A stretch of DNA of 64,000 nt from Nevskiaceae bacterium (GTDB taxonomy: Bacteria > Pseudomonadota > Gammaproteobacteria > Steroidobacterales > Steroidobacteraceae), in NCBI GenBank assembly GCA_024234075.1, contig JACKOV010000002.1, positions 682,001-746,000 of the forward strand. The letters run 5' to 3'. This document shows positions 23,788 to 32,576 of the stretch, piece by piece. Below the pieces are notes generated by a model. That model did no database searches, was not told the DNA's origin, and saw only the letters and a program-made list of their open reading frames with translations. The first letter of the stretch is position 1. Every line of letters starts with the position of its first letter. The position numbers and the translations under genes were made by a program.

Positions 23788-26115
23788 ATGACCGTAGAGA
23801 TCGTTTGCCAGAGCCGGCCTGCGTGCCGGTCACTTCGTTCCGGTCCGCGTCGCCATCCGGCCGCCGTGCCTGTTGCGCTGGCGCTGCTGATACCATTGGC
23901 CGCGCCGCTGCCGGCGCAGCAGCTCGAGGAGGTCGTGGTTACGGCGCGCAAGACCGAGGAACGCCTGCAGGAAGTGCCGCTGTCCATCGCCGCCTTCAGC
24001 AGCGAAGACATCCAGTCCTCCGGCGCCCGTGATCTCTACGATCTGACGCGTTTCACGCCGGGCTTCACCTTCGAGAAGTTGAACCGCTACGGCGCCCAGG
24101 GTGGTGTCAGCCGTCCGGTGATCCGCGGCATGTCGAGCATCCTCGGCGAAGGCAACGCCTCGGTGTTCGTCGACGGTATTCTCTATTCCGACTCGATCCT
24201 CGCCTTCCCGATGGATGTCGTCGAGCGGGTCGAGGTCATCAAGGGTCCGCAGGCCGCGCTGTTCGGCCGGTCGACGTTCTCCGGCGCGATCAACTTCATC
24301 ACCAAGAAAGGCAGCAACGACCCCGAGAACCGGGTGAGCCTGCGCGCCGCCGACTATGGCGACTACGAGGTGAACCTGATGTCGCGCGGCGCGATCACCG
24401 AGGATCGGCTGTTCTACATGGTGCACGGCCGCTTCTATACGTTCGACGGCATGTACCGCAACACCCTCGACGGCCGCAAGGTCGGCGGCGAGGAGTCGAA
24501 GAACGTCAATGCTTCGCTGGAGTTCCGGCCGAGCGAGGCCTTCTCGGCCACGCTGGGCTTCGGCTACACCAAGGACGACGACGATCTGGCCGCGTCGGTG
24601 CTGCAGGATCGCTACCACAACAACTGCTACCTGAACGTCGCGCGCCAGTACTACTGCGGCGATGTCATCGAGCAGGACTCCGTCACGCTGGATCGAGCCG
24701 GCTTGCACGGGACCGAGGGTGTCAATCGCGAAAGCAAGCGCCTTTCGGCAGCCCTGCGCTGGAGTATCGGCGACTACACGCTGAGCTCGAATTCGGGCTA
24801 CTTCTCGACCGACACCGAGTACGGCTACGACTCCACCTATCAGGGCGCCACGGCGCTCGGGCTGACCACGATCCCGATGGCGCCGGGCGCGGTGCGCGCG
24901 GCGACCGACCCGGTGCGGCGTCAGTCGGTGATGCGCAACGAGATCTCGGATCGCGAGGAATGGTCCACGGAGCTGCGGCTCGACTCGCCGTCCGATCGGG
25001 CAGTTCGCTGGATGCTGGGCGCGTTCTACTACAGCAGCGAACGCGCGCTGCAGGAACTGCATTTCGTCCCGACCGCGCCCACGGTCGATTCCGGCGAGAC
25101 CCGGGTCGACAATACCGCGGTGTTCGGCCTGGTCGCCTGGGACGTGACCGACCAGTTGTCGCTGACCGGTGAACTGCGACGCGCGACAGACACCATCGGC
25201 AACTTCAACGTCACCCGGACCGCCGAACCGATGATCGAGAACAAGTTCAAGTCCACGTCGCCGCGCATCACGGCACGCTACAAGTTCTCGCCGGAGCTGA
25301 TGGTCTATGCCAACTGGGCGCGCGGCAACAAGCCGGGCGTGATCAATGCCGATCCGCGCTTTCCGCCGGAGGTCCGGTCCGCCGACGAAGAGAAGAGCCA
25401 GAATTACGAGATCGGCCTCAAGAGCACCTTGCTCGACGGCCGGATGACCGCGAACCTGGCGGCGTACTACATCGACTGGACCAACCAGCAGATCACCACC
25501 ACGTACTTCTTCCCGACCGGTGGGACCCAGTCCTACATCCTCAACGCCGGCAAATCCGAGGTTAAGGGCGCCGAGCTCGAGATCGAGGCAGCACTGACCG
25601 ACAACTTCACGGGTGGTTTCAGCTACTCCTACGTCAATGCCCAGTTCGTCGAGCTCAATGACCCAGAGGCGCTGCAGTTGTTCGGCAACGCATCGGTCAA
25701 AGGCAAGCATCCCGCGGGTGTGCCGACGACTCAGGCCGGCCTCTATGGCCGCTACGGTTTCGATGTCGGCGCGCAGACCAAGGGCTTCGTCCGGGCCGAT
25801 GCGTCCTACACCAGCCGCAAGTACGCCCAGGTCTTCAACCTGGCATCGACCGGCGATCGCACCGTCGTGAACCTCAGCGCCGGCGTCGAGCGCGACCGCT
25901 GGACCGCCTCGGTGTTCGTCGACAACCTGACCGACGACCGCGCACCCTCTTCCGTGGTGCGCTACGTCGATCAGCTGAACCTGAACGTGCCGCAGGTGGT
26001 CGGGCAGGATCCGGCGCTGAACAACGTGCCGGGCACGACGACCACGGAACGCGCGTTCTACTACGCGCTCCCGGCGAAGCGACAGGTGGGAGTGCGCTTC
26101 TCGATGCGGTTCTGA
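23788..26115 (+). CDS. TonB-dependent outer-membrane receptor
   Basis: 775 residues from the ATG preceded by AGGGGGT; 22 further codons upstream are open but less plausible. A signal peptide (PVALALLIPLAAPLPAQQ) is followed by a TonB box-like segment LEEVVVTARKTEERLQEVP. The plug domain (about 50-170) contains VFVDGILY and VERVEVIKGPQAALFGRSTFSGAINFIT. The beta-barrel runs to the end with the terminal aromatic residue in VGVRFSMRF. Family members actively import ligands such as siderophores, glycans, cofactors or hydrophobic substrates. This type is frequent in aquatic proteobacteria that degrade complex organics. The substrate is unknown; the divergent flavoprotein and the adjacent M24 peptidase-like gene may act on the cargo. 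Confidence 0.93.
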   Translation: MTVEIVCQSRPACRSLRSGPRRHPAAVPVALALLIPLAAPLPAQQLEEVVVTARKTEERLQEVPLSIAAFSSEDIQSSGARDLYDLTRFTPGFTFEKLNRYGAQGGVSRPVIRGMSSILGEGNASVFVDGILYSDSILAFPMDVVERVEVIKGPQAALFGRSTFSGAINFITKKGSNDPENRVSLRAADYGDYEVNLMSRGAITEDRLFYMVHGRFYTFDGMYRNTLDGRKVGGEESKNVNASLEFRPSEAFSATLGFGYTKDDDDLAASVLQDRYHNNCYLNVARQYYCGDVIEQDSVTLDRAGLHGTEGVNRESKRLSAALRWSIGDYTLSSNSGYFSTDTEYGYDSTYQGATALGLTTIPMAPGAVRAATDPVRRQSVMRNEISDREEWSTELRLDSPSDRAVRWMLGAFYYSSERALQELHFVPTAPTVDSGETRVDNTAVFGLVAWDVTDQLSLTGELRRATDTIGNFNVTRTAEPMIENKFKSTSPRITARYKFSPELMVYANWARGNKPGVINADPRFPPEVRSADEEKSQNYEIGLKSTLLDGRMTANLAAYYIDWTNQQITTTYFFPTGGTQSYILNAGKSEVKGAELEIEAALTDNFTGGFSYSYVNAQFVELNDPEALQLFGNASVKGKHPAGVPTTQAGLYGRYGFDVGAQTKGFVRADASYTSRKYAQVFNLASTGDRTVVNLSAGVERDRWTASVFVDNLTDDRAPSSVVRYVDQLNLNVPQVVGQDPALNNVPGTTTTERAFYYALPAKRQVGVRFSMRF

Positions 26116-26123
26116 GCGAGCTC

Positions 26124-26152
26124 GTGGCCGGCGGCATCACGCCGCCGGCCAC
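26124..26152. terminator. Bidirectional hairpin between convergent genes
   Basis: GTGGCCGGCGGC (26124-26135) and GCCGCCGGCCAC (26141-26152) are perfect 12-bp arms around a 5-nt loop. It lies 8 bp after the receptor stop and 14 bp before the stop of the convergent M24 gene. There is no U-tract on either strand, so termination is probable but not certain. Confidence 0.6.
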
Positions 26153-26166
26153 CGTCTCGAGCGGCC

Positions 26167-27612
26167 TCAGACGATCAGCACGTTCGGCGGCACGTCGTGG
26201 ATCGGCGTGGCGCCGTCCGTGTCGATCAGCATCAGGTCTTCGAGATGCATGGTGCCGCCCATGCCGGTGTCCAGGATCGGGCAGTCGACGCTGAGCACCA
26301 TGTTCTTCTCCAGCACCAGGCCGTCGATGGTGCGACCCTCGGTCAGGCTCGGCCGCGGATGATCGGTATGCCACAGGCCGACGCTATGCGGCGTGAAATT
26401 CACGGTGAAGTCGGCGCCCTGCTTGCGCATGGTTTCGCGGCCGATGCGTTGCACATCGGTGAAGCGCATGCCGGCGCGTAGCTGGCTGCGGATCTCCTGC
26501 CAGGCATTGAATACCGTGGTCGTGCCGCGGCGCATCAGCGGATGCGGCTCGCCGACGAAAATCGTGCGCGCGAAGTCGCCGTGGTAGTGCAGGCAGCTGC
26601 TGACGCAGTCGATGCTGAACGCCTGGCCGTCGCGGATCGGCGCGTCGGCAATCTCCGATGACGAGCCGTCGATCACGATGAACACCGGGCGATTGCCGAG
26701 ACGCGTGGCCTCGGTGAAGAAGCGGTTGCGCAGGGCACCGGTCGTGCCGAGCTCGCGGGTCGCGGCGGCGGTGCGCAGGGCGGCTTCGACGTTGTTGCGC
26801 GACGCCAGCCGCATCAGCCGCAATTCCGCCGGTGACTTGACCAGGCGGGTGCGGCGCAGCGCATCCTCGCCGGAGGTGCACTGCGCCGCGAGGCCGCGCA
26901 CGGCGATCAGGCGCGCGATCTCGGGGTCGTCGATGCCGAGCCGGCCCCGCTCGAGGCCGAGATGTCGCAATGCCTTGGCGAGCGCCCAGTCGGGTGTCGC
27001 CGAGGGCGGCTCCGCCGCCGCGGAAACGCTGCGCCGATTGCGCTCGCGCGGCGTCAGCAGCGATTCGTCGAGTACCCGGTGCAGTCGCGTCGGGGCTGCC
27101 GCCGGCTCGGTCGCCGCCGTGCCGGCGTCGCCGGGCGCAGGTCCGTCCGGTGTGGCACTGGTGCCGGTCGCATCTGCCGCGGCCGCGAGCGGCGTGGTGT
27201 ACGGGAACACGATCCGGTCGGGCAGTGCGACGTCGTCGGCATAGCGGTAGTAGTGCAGGAAACCCTGCATCACCAGCGCCACCGGCCGCCGCGGATCGCG
27301 CGGAAAGATCACGAACATGGTGTGCCGGAAGCCCATCCGGTCGAGATTCGGCCAGTGGTTGCCGAGATAGAACACGTTGGTCGGTTGGGTGACGATGAAG
27401 GCGTCCAGGCCTTCGCGGGCCATCACGGCGCGGGCCCGTTCCGCGTTGACCAGCGGCTCGGTGCGCAAAAAGTCGAAGTCCGTTGCCGGCGGAGGGGTCG
27501 GGGCAGGTGCTGCGGCAGTCGCTCGGGCGCCACTGGCGGTGGCGGCCACGGCTTCGGCGCCGATGGCGGCGGCTCCTGACATCATTCCGAACAGTGTCCT
27601 GCGGTCGAACAT
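26167..27612 (-). CDS. Exported M24 (creatinase/Xaa-Pro aminopeptidase-like) family protein, paralog 1
   Basis: 481 residues. The N-terminus is Tat-like (DRRTLFGMM, then an Ala-rich hydrophobic stretch). A creatinase-type N-terminal domain follows (AREGLDAFIVTQPTNVFYLG) and a C-terminal pita-bread domain. Metal ligands align as Asp in AFSIDCVSS and, ten residues later, Asp in YHGDFARTIF; His in TPHSVGL; and Glu in MHLEDLMLI. The fourth ligand, normally Glu in a TIEPG-type strand, is Asp (VLSVDCPIL). A long insertion (about 160-225) rich in Ala and Pro separates the domains. It may be a peptidase with altered metal use, or a creatinase-like hydrolase that needs no metal. A second paralog lies at 32577-33962. 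It is divergent from the regulator gene at 27801. Confidence 0.87.
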   Translation of the reverse strand: MFDRRTLFGMMSGAAAIGAEAVAATASGARATAAAPAPTPPPATDFDFLRTEPLVNAERARAVMAREGLDAFIVTQPTNVFYLGNHWPNLDRMGFRHTMFVIFPRDPRRPVALVMQGFLHYYRYADDVALPDRIVFPYTTPLAAAADATGTSATPDGPAPGDAGTAATEPAAAPTRLHRVLDESLLTPRERNRRSVSAAAEPPSATPDWALAKALRHLGLERGRLGIDDPEIARLIAVRGLAAQCTSGEDALRRTRLVKSPAELRLMRLASRNNVEAALRTAAATRELGTTGALRNRFFTEATRLGNRPVFIVIDGSSSEIADAPIRDGQAFSIDCVSSCLHYHGDFARTIFVGEPHPLMRRGTTTVFNAWQEIRSQLRAGMRFTDVQRIGRETMRKQGADFTVNFTPHSVGLWHTDHPRPSLTEGRTIDGLVLEKNMVLSVDCPILDTGMGGTMHLEDLMLIDTDGATPIHDVPPNVLIV

Positions 27613-27800
27613 GGTCTATCCCCCTTCGGAACTCGTGTGCATCATGAGATAGGCCGGGGCGTCTCACAAGCAAGCGGGGTGGGCGGTGCCACACCGCGAT
27701 ACCGGAGGCGGACTCCGAACTTGCCAGTGTCGGCGGCGCGGTTCGCTGGCTAGAATGATGCATAGACCAAACAAACCTCCGGGGTCGGAGAGAGGCCTGC

Positions 27801-28298
27801 ATGATCGACTCCGAAAAATTCCAGCGTCACCAGTCGTATGTTGCCTATCTGCTGGGCGAGTTCACCCTGCCGCACCTGGTGCGACTGGTGCGCCGCCACG
27901 ATGGGGATGTGCTGCTGGCGATCGTGCTCGGCGAAATCGCCCAGCGTAACGTCCGCAGTGTATTCGAGAATCCGGAGATGCAGGCGGATCCTGCAGGGCA
28001 GTTGTCGGCGCTCGATATGGCGCAGCGCGAAGCCCCGCCCGGCACCTGCAATGCCTTGTCGATCAGCCGGGCGACCGGCATCCCGCGCGAAACCGTCCGC
28101 CGGCGCGTCGAGGAGCTGATCCGGCGCAACTGGATCCGGCGGGATGCGCGCGGCAACCTGCGGATCACCGACGGGCTGGCCGAGCACTTCGACCAGTTCG
28201 AGCGCGAGCACGTCGAGCAATTCCTGCGCACGGCCCAGCGCCTGAGCGTGCTGGTTGCGGCGGATCCGCTGGCCGGGTCGGCGGCGACACCGACCTGA
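27801..28298 (+). CDS. Winged-helix transcriptional regulator, unassigned family
   Basis: 165 residues, with GGAGAGAGG upstream of the ATG. The C-terminal half contains a helix-turn-helix: NALSISRATGIPRETVRRRVEELIRRNWIRRDARGNLRITD, the last part being a beta-hairpin wing. The N-terminal half is helical (FTLPHLVRLVRRHDGDVLLAIVLGEIAQRN) and may form the dimer or ligand interface. The arrangement recalls GntR- or Crp-like wings, but no diagnostic effector domain is present. A -10-like TAGAAT at 27751 lies upstream. Divergent transcription from the M24 gene suggests that it regulates that gene. Confidence 0.78.
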   Translation: MIDSEKFQRHQSYVAYLLGEFTLPHLVRLVRRHDGDVLLAIVLGEIAQRNVRSVFENPEMQADPAGQLSALDMAQREAPPGTCNALSISRATGIPRETVRRRVEELIRRNWIRRDARGNLRITDGLAEHFDQFEREHVEQFLRTAQRLSVLVAADPLAGSAATPT

Positions 28299-28364
28299 GC
28301 CTGCCCGCGGTGGCGGCCGCCTCGCCACGGCGCCACCGTCACGGCCACCGCCGCGGCGGCAGGT

Positions 28365-29993
28365 TCAGATACCCAGGGCTTTCAGCAAGGCATCGGTCAA
28401 GCCCTCGAGGCCGCGGCCAGCGACGCCCGTGCGGCTACCGCGCAGCCGCGGCACCGCCTCGTAGACGAAGCAACCCGGCGCGCCCGAGAACAGGTCGTTC
28501 AGCAGGGCATCGCGGCCGAGCAGGTAGGCGATGAAGGTCTCGCTGCGGGTGTTGCGGTAGTCGAGATTGGCGCTGAAGCCGAGCGTCGCCGCCTGGCTGA
28601 TGAGGCGCGGCTGCCCGGGCTGCGGGGTTTCGATCAGCACGCCGCGGCAGCCTTCGAGTACCAGGCGGCAGGGGCCGTGGAACACCAGGTAGCGCAGTTG
28701 CAGGGTCAACCAGGCATGCAGGCTGCCGAGACGCCAGTGACGGGTGATGCGCAACGGCGCAGTCGCGGGCAGAGCCACGCCGGCGAGACCTCTGGGCTGC
28801 AACACCAGCGCCGCACCGGCCGGAAGCTCGAGTACCGCGAGCTCGCTGAGCGGATCGTGGCGGGCGGCGACGACCACCCGTGTGCCGTCGCTGCCCGGCG
28901 CGGCGGTGATGCGGGTCAGGGCGAACATGCCGGAGGCGAGGCTGGCGAAGGGCAGCGCCGGATTCAGCAGCCACTGGGTACGTTTGTGGGCCGACAGGCT
29001 GCTGCTCTGCAGGTAGTCCGGCTGCACCAGCAAGGTTTCGTCCGGTGCGAGTTCGAGCGTCGCCGCCGTGGACGATTGCTGCGGCAGCGGAAAGACGGCG
29101 GCTTGCGGGTCGGGCCGCACACGGACCGGTGGCTGGCGCGCCGCGAGCGGCGCCAGCACATAGAAGAACAAGGCCTTGATCGCCACCGGCAGCAGCAGTG
29201 CGGCGGCCAGGATGCCGAGCGCGAGCGGCAACTGGCGGCGCACCGCGGCGAACAGCCGCTCGCGCGGATCGTGTGTGGCGCGCGCCCGCTGTGCTGCCAG
29301 CAGCGCCTCGATCTGCGCCACTTCGGCGGCCTTGCGCTGGCGCGAGTCGCGCAGTGCCGGCTGACGCGGCGAGACGGCGTCGCCCAGGGCCTCGATGCGC
29401 TGCTGCAGCGTGGCCTGCCGGGTCAGCAGTGCGCGCATCGGGGCGTTCTCGAGCGCCGGCGCGACCCGGTCGCGGGCCGCTGCCCAGGTACGGGCATTGG
29501 CTTCCAGCAGCTGGGCCTTGGCTCGGGCGCCCTCGAGCGCGAGCGCTTTGGCCGGATCGATGAACCGGTCCCACCACCAACTGGCACGCTGCAGGGTTTC
29601 GAACTCGCGGCGCGCCTGCTGCGCGGCTTCGTGCGCGCCGTCCGCCTGTCGCTCGAGATTCGCGAATTCCTGCAGCGCGACCTGCCATTGCGGCTGGGCC
29701 CGCGCAATCCGCGCTTCCAGCTCGCCGAGTTCCGCGCGCAGCGGCAGGGTGGCGGTCGCCATCTGCTCGCGCCAGGCGGCGGCATCCTGTTCGAGCGCCG
29801 CGTCCAGGGCCGCGAGTTCGCGTTGCAGGCTGGCCGAGAGTTTTTCCTGCGCGCTGATTTCCGCGTGCCGTGCCCGCAGTTCCTCCCATTCGCTGCGCAA
29901 CCAGGCACCGCCGACCAGCACCGCGACGATCAGCAGCAGCAGGCCGGTTTTGCCGACGAGCCAGCGCAGCAGCAATGCGATCAGGCGGAACAT
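28365..29993 (-). CDS. Two-span coiled-coil membrane protein with AIM24-like C-terminal beta domain
   Basis: 542 residues. The first membrane helix is at about 12-30 (LVGKTGLLLLIVAVLVGGAW). A long coiled coil follows (35-240, rich in Glu/Ala/Arg/Gln, e.g. LQRELAALDAALEQDAAAW), then a second helix at about 250-275 (LPLALGILAAALLLPVAIKA). The C-terminal ~260 residues are beta-rich and contain APDETLLVQPDYLQSS, LASGMFALTRI and GAALVLQPRGLAGV, similar to the AIM24/TRAP-like beta fold. The coiled coil would lie on one side of the membrane and the beta domain on the other. I do not recognise a specific function. It is convergent with the winged-helix regulator and followed upstream by the VOC gene. 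Confidence 0.75.
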   Translation of the reverse strand: MFRLIALLLRWLVGKTGLLLLIVAVLVGGAWLRSEWEELRARHAEISAQEKLSASLQRELAALDAALEQDAAAWREQMATATLPLRAELGELEARIARAQPQWQVALQEFANLERQADGAHEAAQQARREFETLQRASWWWDRFIDPAKALALEGARAKAQLLEANARTWAAARDRVAPALENAPMRALLTRQATLQQRIEALGDAVSPRQPALRDSRQRKAAEVAQIEALLAAQRARATHDPRERLFAAVRRQLPLALGILAAALLLPVAIKALFFYVLAPLAARQPPVRVRPDPQAAVFPLPQQSSTAATLELAPDETLLVQPDYLQSSSLSAHKRTQWLLNPALPFASLASGMFALTRITAAPGSDGTRVVVAARHDPLSELAVLELPAGAALVLQPRGLAGVALPATAPLRITRHWRLGSLHAWLTLQLRYLVFHGPCRLVLEGCRGVLIETPQPGQPRLISQAATLGFSANLDYRNTRSETFIAYLLGRDALLNDLFSGAPGCFVYEAVPRLRGSRTGVAGRGLEGLTDALLKALGI

Positions 29994-30018
29994 CGAGCTG
30001 GGTGCCCGATGGCGCAGG

Positions 30019-30561
30019 CTAGGTGGCGTCGGCGGCGGGTGGCTGCGCCGCTGTGCCCGACCACTTTTCCGGCCGGTCGCCGGCTTCGGCGCGGGCCAGG
30101 TTCCATTCGATCAGGTTGATCTTCTCGCCGTCCGGGCCGCGGAAAGTCATCTCGCGCTGCTTGATGCGGCCGCGGACTTCGAGCGGCACCGGCGCGGCGA
30201 TCACTGCCAGGCCGCGTGCCGCGACGGCGCGCTGCACGGCATCCAGATCCGGGCAATAGAACACCAGGCACAGCTCGCCGATCGACGAGCCGGCGCCGTG
30301 GAAGTCGAGGCGGGGCGGCTGCGGCCGAGTCAGCTCGAACAGCCCCAGCATGCCGTAGGCGGGTGTGCCGGGTGCCTTCAGGATGCAGATGCGGGTTCGG
30401 GTGGAGTCCGGTACGCCCATCAAGGCGTGGATGTTGCCGCCGCCTTCGACCGTGCTGTCGAGGAACACTTCGCTCAGGCCGAGCACCTCGACGTAGAACT
30501 CGCGCGAGCGTTCGAGATTCGAGACGGTCAGTGCGGCGCGCACCAGCGGGCTGACGGGCAT
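30019..30561 (-). CDS. VOC (glyoxalase/bleomycin-resistance) superfamily protein
   Basis: 180 residues, with GGAGG upstream. The N-terminal beta-alpha-beta module reads RAALTVSNLERSREFYVEVLGLSEVF, typical of vicinal-oxygen-chelate folds. The second module has CLVFYCPDLDAVQRAVAARGL, then KQREMTFRGPDGEKINLIEWNL with the conserved PDG and terminal Glu. Such proteins are lyases, dioxygenases or binding proteins using a divalent metal. The substrate is unknown. It lies 25 bp upstream of the coiled-coil gene on the same strand. Confidence 0.86.
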   Translation of the reverse strand: MPVSPLVRAALTVSNLERSREFYVEVLGLSEVFLDSTVEGGGNIHALMGVPDSTRTRICILKAPGTPAYGMLGLFELTRPQPPRLDFHGAGSSIGELCLVFYCPDLDAVQRAVAARGLAVIAAPVPLEVRGRIKQREMTFRGPDGEKINLIEWNLARAEAGDRPEKWSGTAAQPPAADAT

Positions 30562-30915
30562 GGAACAGGCCTCCGGGTCCGAAGCAGTGATTCTACGGGC
30601 GGCCGCCGACAGCTCGCCCGCAGTGCCGATGACAGCCTGCCACAGTGCCTGAGTCGACCGCGATCCGTCCCGGCTGCATGTCTCTTGTCTGCAACAGTGC
30701 AGGCCGATCGTTCAAGGGCTTTATTGCAATTCGTCCGCTATGCGTATTCCGTCGCGGTATCTCCCACTAGTAAAATTGCGCCCGCCGGTGTAGCCCGCCG
30801 GCCCGCCCGGCGTCTCCTCCGGCCCTGCACCGGTGCGGCATTGTTACCACACGAGTTCGGTCGCAGGTCTTGCGGCCAGGGCCGTTGCTTGCCTTTGTGT
30901 TTCTGAGGAAGTTCC
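30562..30915. other. 354-bp intergenic region between divergent genes; promoter-like AT-rich segment
   Basis: No credible gene. The segment 30715-30780 is more AT-rich than its surroundings (GGGCTTTATTGCAATTCG, CCCACTAGTAAAATTGCG). TAAAAT at 30771-30776 could be a -10 for the DUF481 gene, with TTCCGT 18 bp upstream as a poor -35. The AGGAAG before 30916 is the ribosome-binding site. No RNA family was recognised. Confidence 0.4.
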
Positions 30916-31623
30916 ATGACCCGACATCTATCGACAATCGTTCTCGCTGCCTGTGCGCTGGTGGCCTCGCTGCCGGCTGCGGCGCAGTGGAAGGGCAAAG
31001 GCGAGGCTGGCATCGTCTTTTCGCGCGGCAATTCCGACACCGATACCGCCAACATCAAGCTCGACACCTCGCGCGAGATCGATCGCTGGAAGCACGGCTT
31101 CGGCATCGCCGCCCTGCGTGCGTCGAGCGACGGCGACAAGACCGCGGAACGCTACGGTGCGGGCTGGCAATCGGACTACAAACTGAACGAGCGCGCCTTC
31201 TGGTTCGGCGGCCTGCGCTACGAGCAGGATGAGTTCAGCGGCTTCGACTACCAGGCGAGCGCGTCGACCGGTTTCGGTTACAAGTTCGTCGATACCGACC
31301 GCACCAAGTTCAGCGGCCAGGCCGGTGTCGGTTATCGTCGCAGCGAGCTGACGCCGACCGGCGAGATCGACAAAGAGGCGATTTTCCGCGGCGATCTGAA
31401 GTTCGAGCACGCGCTGACCGAAAACACCAAGATCATCGACGCCTTCATCGTCGAGGCGGGTTCGGACAACACCTTCTTGTCGAACATCCTCGCGTTGCAG
31501 GTCAAGATGAGCGACAAGTTCGCGCTGTCGCTTGGCCTCGACGTGCGTCACAACACCGACCCGCCGGCCGGCTTGAAGAAGACCGATACGCTGACGACGG
31601 TCAATCTCGTCTACGCGTTCTGA
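30916..31623 (+). CDS. DUF481 (YdiY-like) outer-membrane protein
   Basis: 235 residues, with AGGAAG 8 bp upstream. A Sec signal peptide (TIVLAACALVASLPAAAQ) precedes a series of amphipathic strands: WKGKGEAGIVFSRGNSDTDT, FWFGGLRYEQDEFSGFDYQA and TGFGYKFVDTDRTKFSGQAG. It ends with LTTVNLVYAF, whose terminal Phe is the usual signal for outer-membrane barrel assembly. The DUF481 pattern (salt-induced outer-membrane protein YdiY) fits in length and motifs. The function of the family is poorly defined. A strong hairpin follows the stop. Confidence 0.88.
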   Translation: MTRHLSTIVLAACALVASLPAAAQWKGKGEAGIVFSRGNSDTDTANIKLDTSREIDRWKHGFGIAALRASSDGDKTAERYGAGWQSDYKLNERAFWFGGLRYEQDEFSGFDYQASASTGFGYKFVDTDRTKFSGQAGVGYRRSELTPTGEIDKEAIFRGDLKFEHALTENTKIIDAFIVEAGSDNTFLSNILALQVKMSDKFALSLGLDVRHNTDPPAGLKKTDTLTTVNLVYAF

Positions 31624-31630
31624 CGGCCGA

Positions 31631-31670
31631 CGGCTGCGCACCGGCGGTGAGCCGCCGCAGTGCGCAGCCG
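31631..31670. terminator. Strong hairpin after the DUF481 gene
   Basis: CGGCTGCGCAC (31631-31641) pairs perfectly with GTGCGCAGCCG (31660-31670). An inner CGGCGG-TGAG-CCGCCG extends the stem, with a 2-nt bulge. It begins 8 bp after the stop. No U-tract follows, so it may act as a terminator or as a 3'-end stabiliser between two convergent genes. Confidence 0.6.
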
Positions 31671-31746
31671 CCCCGGTGTGCGGCTGTCCCGGTCTGCCTT
31701 CGCCGGGACTCCCGGCGCCGGGCCAGCTTGCGTCCCGCGGCGCGCC

Positions 31747-32187
31747 TCAGGCCGCTGCGGTGACGATCGTCACTTCCAGCTCGGCGGCACCGCGCAGCGA
31801 GTTGGCGATCAAGCAGGCCTGCTTGCTGCGCTCCAGCAGTTGGCGGGCCCGCGCGGCATCGGCGCCTGCGGCAAGACCCAGCGTCGCACGGGTCGTATAG
31901 CGGGTGAACGCCGTGACACCGTCGACCCGCTCCAGCCTGCCTTCCACTTCGCATTCGAGGGTCTGCCACTCGAACTTGCCGGCGCGCGCGACGGCGCGGA
32001 ACGTCAGGGTGAAGCAGTCTGCGATCGCGCCGAGCAGCAGGGTTTCGGGCGACCAAAGGTCCCCCGGACCATCGAACTCGGCCGGTGGCGCCGACTGCAG
32101 GCCTGGCAAGCCCGCGCTGCTGAGTTCCAGCGGGCCGCTGGCCGTACCGACGGCCCGCACGACGTACTGATGCGGCAGCGGCTTCAT
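31747..32187 (-). CDS. OsmC/Ohr-family peroxide-detoxifying protein
   Basis: 146 residues from the ATG that overlaps the rhodanese stop by 4 bp. The two redox cysteines are Cys58 (GAIADCFTLTF) and Cys125 (RSKQACLIANS), the pair that reduces organic hydroperoxides in OsmC/Ohr proteins. The WSPETLLLGAI motif before the first Cys is typical of the family. Ohr types rely on lipoyl reductants in the cytoplasm. Coupling to a rhodanese-like gene suggests a thiol or sulfur-stress operon. Confidence 0.87.
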   Translation of the reverse strand: MKPLPHQYVVRAVGTASGPLELSSAGLPGLQSAPPAEFDGPGDLWSPETLLLGAIADCFTLTFRAVARAGKFEWQTLECEVEGRLERVDGVTAFTRYTTRATLGLAAGADAARARQLLERSKQACLIANSLRGAAELEVTIVTAAA

Positions 32188-32534
32188 CGCGGCAGACCCG
32201 TGGCCGGATCGGTGGTGATCAACGGCAGTCCGGCGGCTTTCCAGGCCTGCAGGCCGCCGCCGAGGTGGGTTGCACTCGCGGCGCCAGCGGCCAGCCGGCG
32301 TTCGGCGGCCGTCAGCGAGCGCTTGCCGCCGGCGCAATGAAAGACCACGCGCCGCGGGCCGTCGGCGGGCAACAGCGTGGCATCGAAGGTCGACAGCGGA
32401 AGGAGCAATGCGCCGGGAATCCGCTCGACCGCGAACTCGGCAGGCTCGCGGACATCGATCAGCAGGATTTCGCCCTGGGCCAGCAGTCGCGCGACTTCCG
32501 CGGGATCGAGCGTCTGGACGGATGGATGGGACAT
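32184..32534 (-). CDS. Rhodanese-like sulfurtransferase domain protein
   Basis: 116 residues. A single rhodanese domain shows the start motif LLIDVREPAEFAVERIPGA and an active-site loop VVFHCAGGKRS with Cys67. The loop length fits small single-domain rhodaneses that carry a persulfide. It is cytoplasmic, with no signal peptide. It overlaps the osmC-like gene by 4 bp and lies 42 bp downstream of the M24 paralog 2 gene on the same strand, so all three may be one transcript. Confidence 0.88.
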   Translation of the reverse strand: MSHPSVQTLDPAEVARLLAQGEILLIDVREPAEFAVERIPGALLLPLSTFDATLLPADGPRRVVFHCAGGKRSLTAAERRLAAGAASATHLGGGLQAWKAAGLPLITTDPATGLPR

Positions 32535-32576
32535 GCCACTCTCCTTGGAGGAATCAATCGAATCGGCCGCTGTTTC

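Noticed and set aside
30738..31139. 133-codon minus-strand frame at the DUF481 promoter
   Set aside because: It overlaps the signal peptide region of the DUF481 gene, has no domain and no ribosome-binding site.
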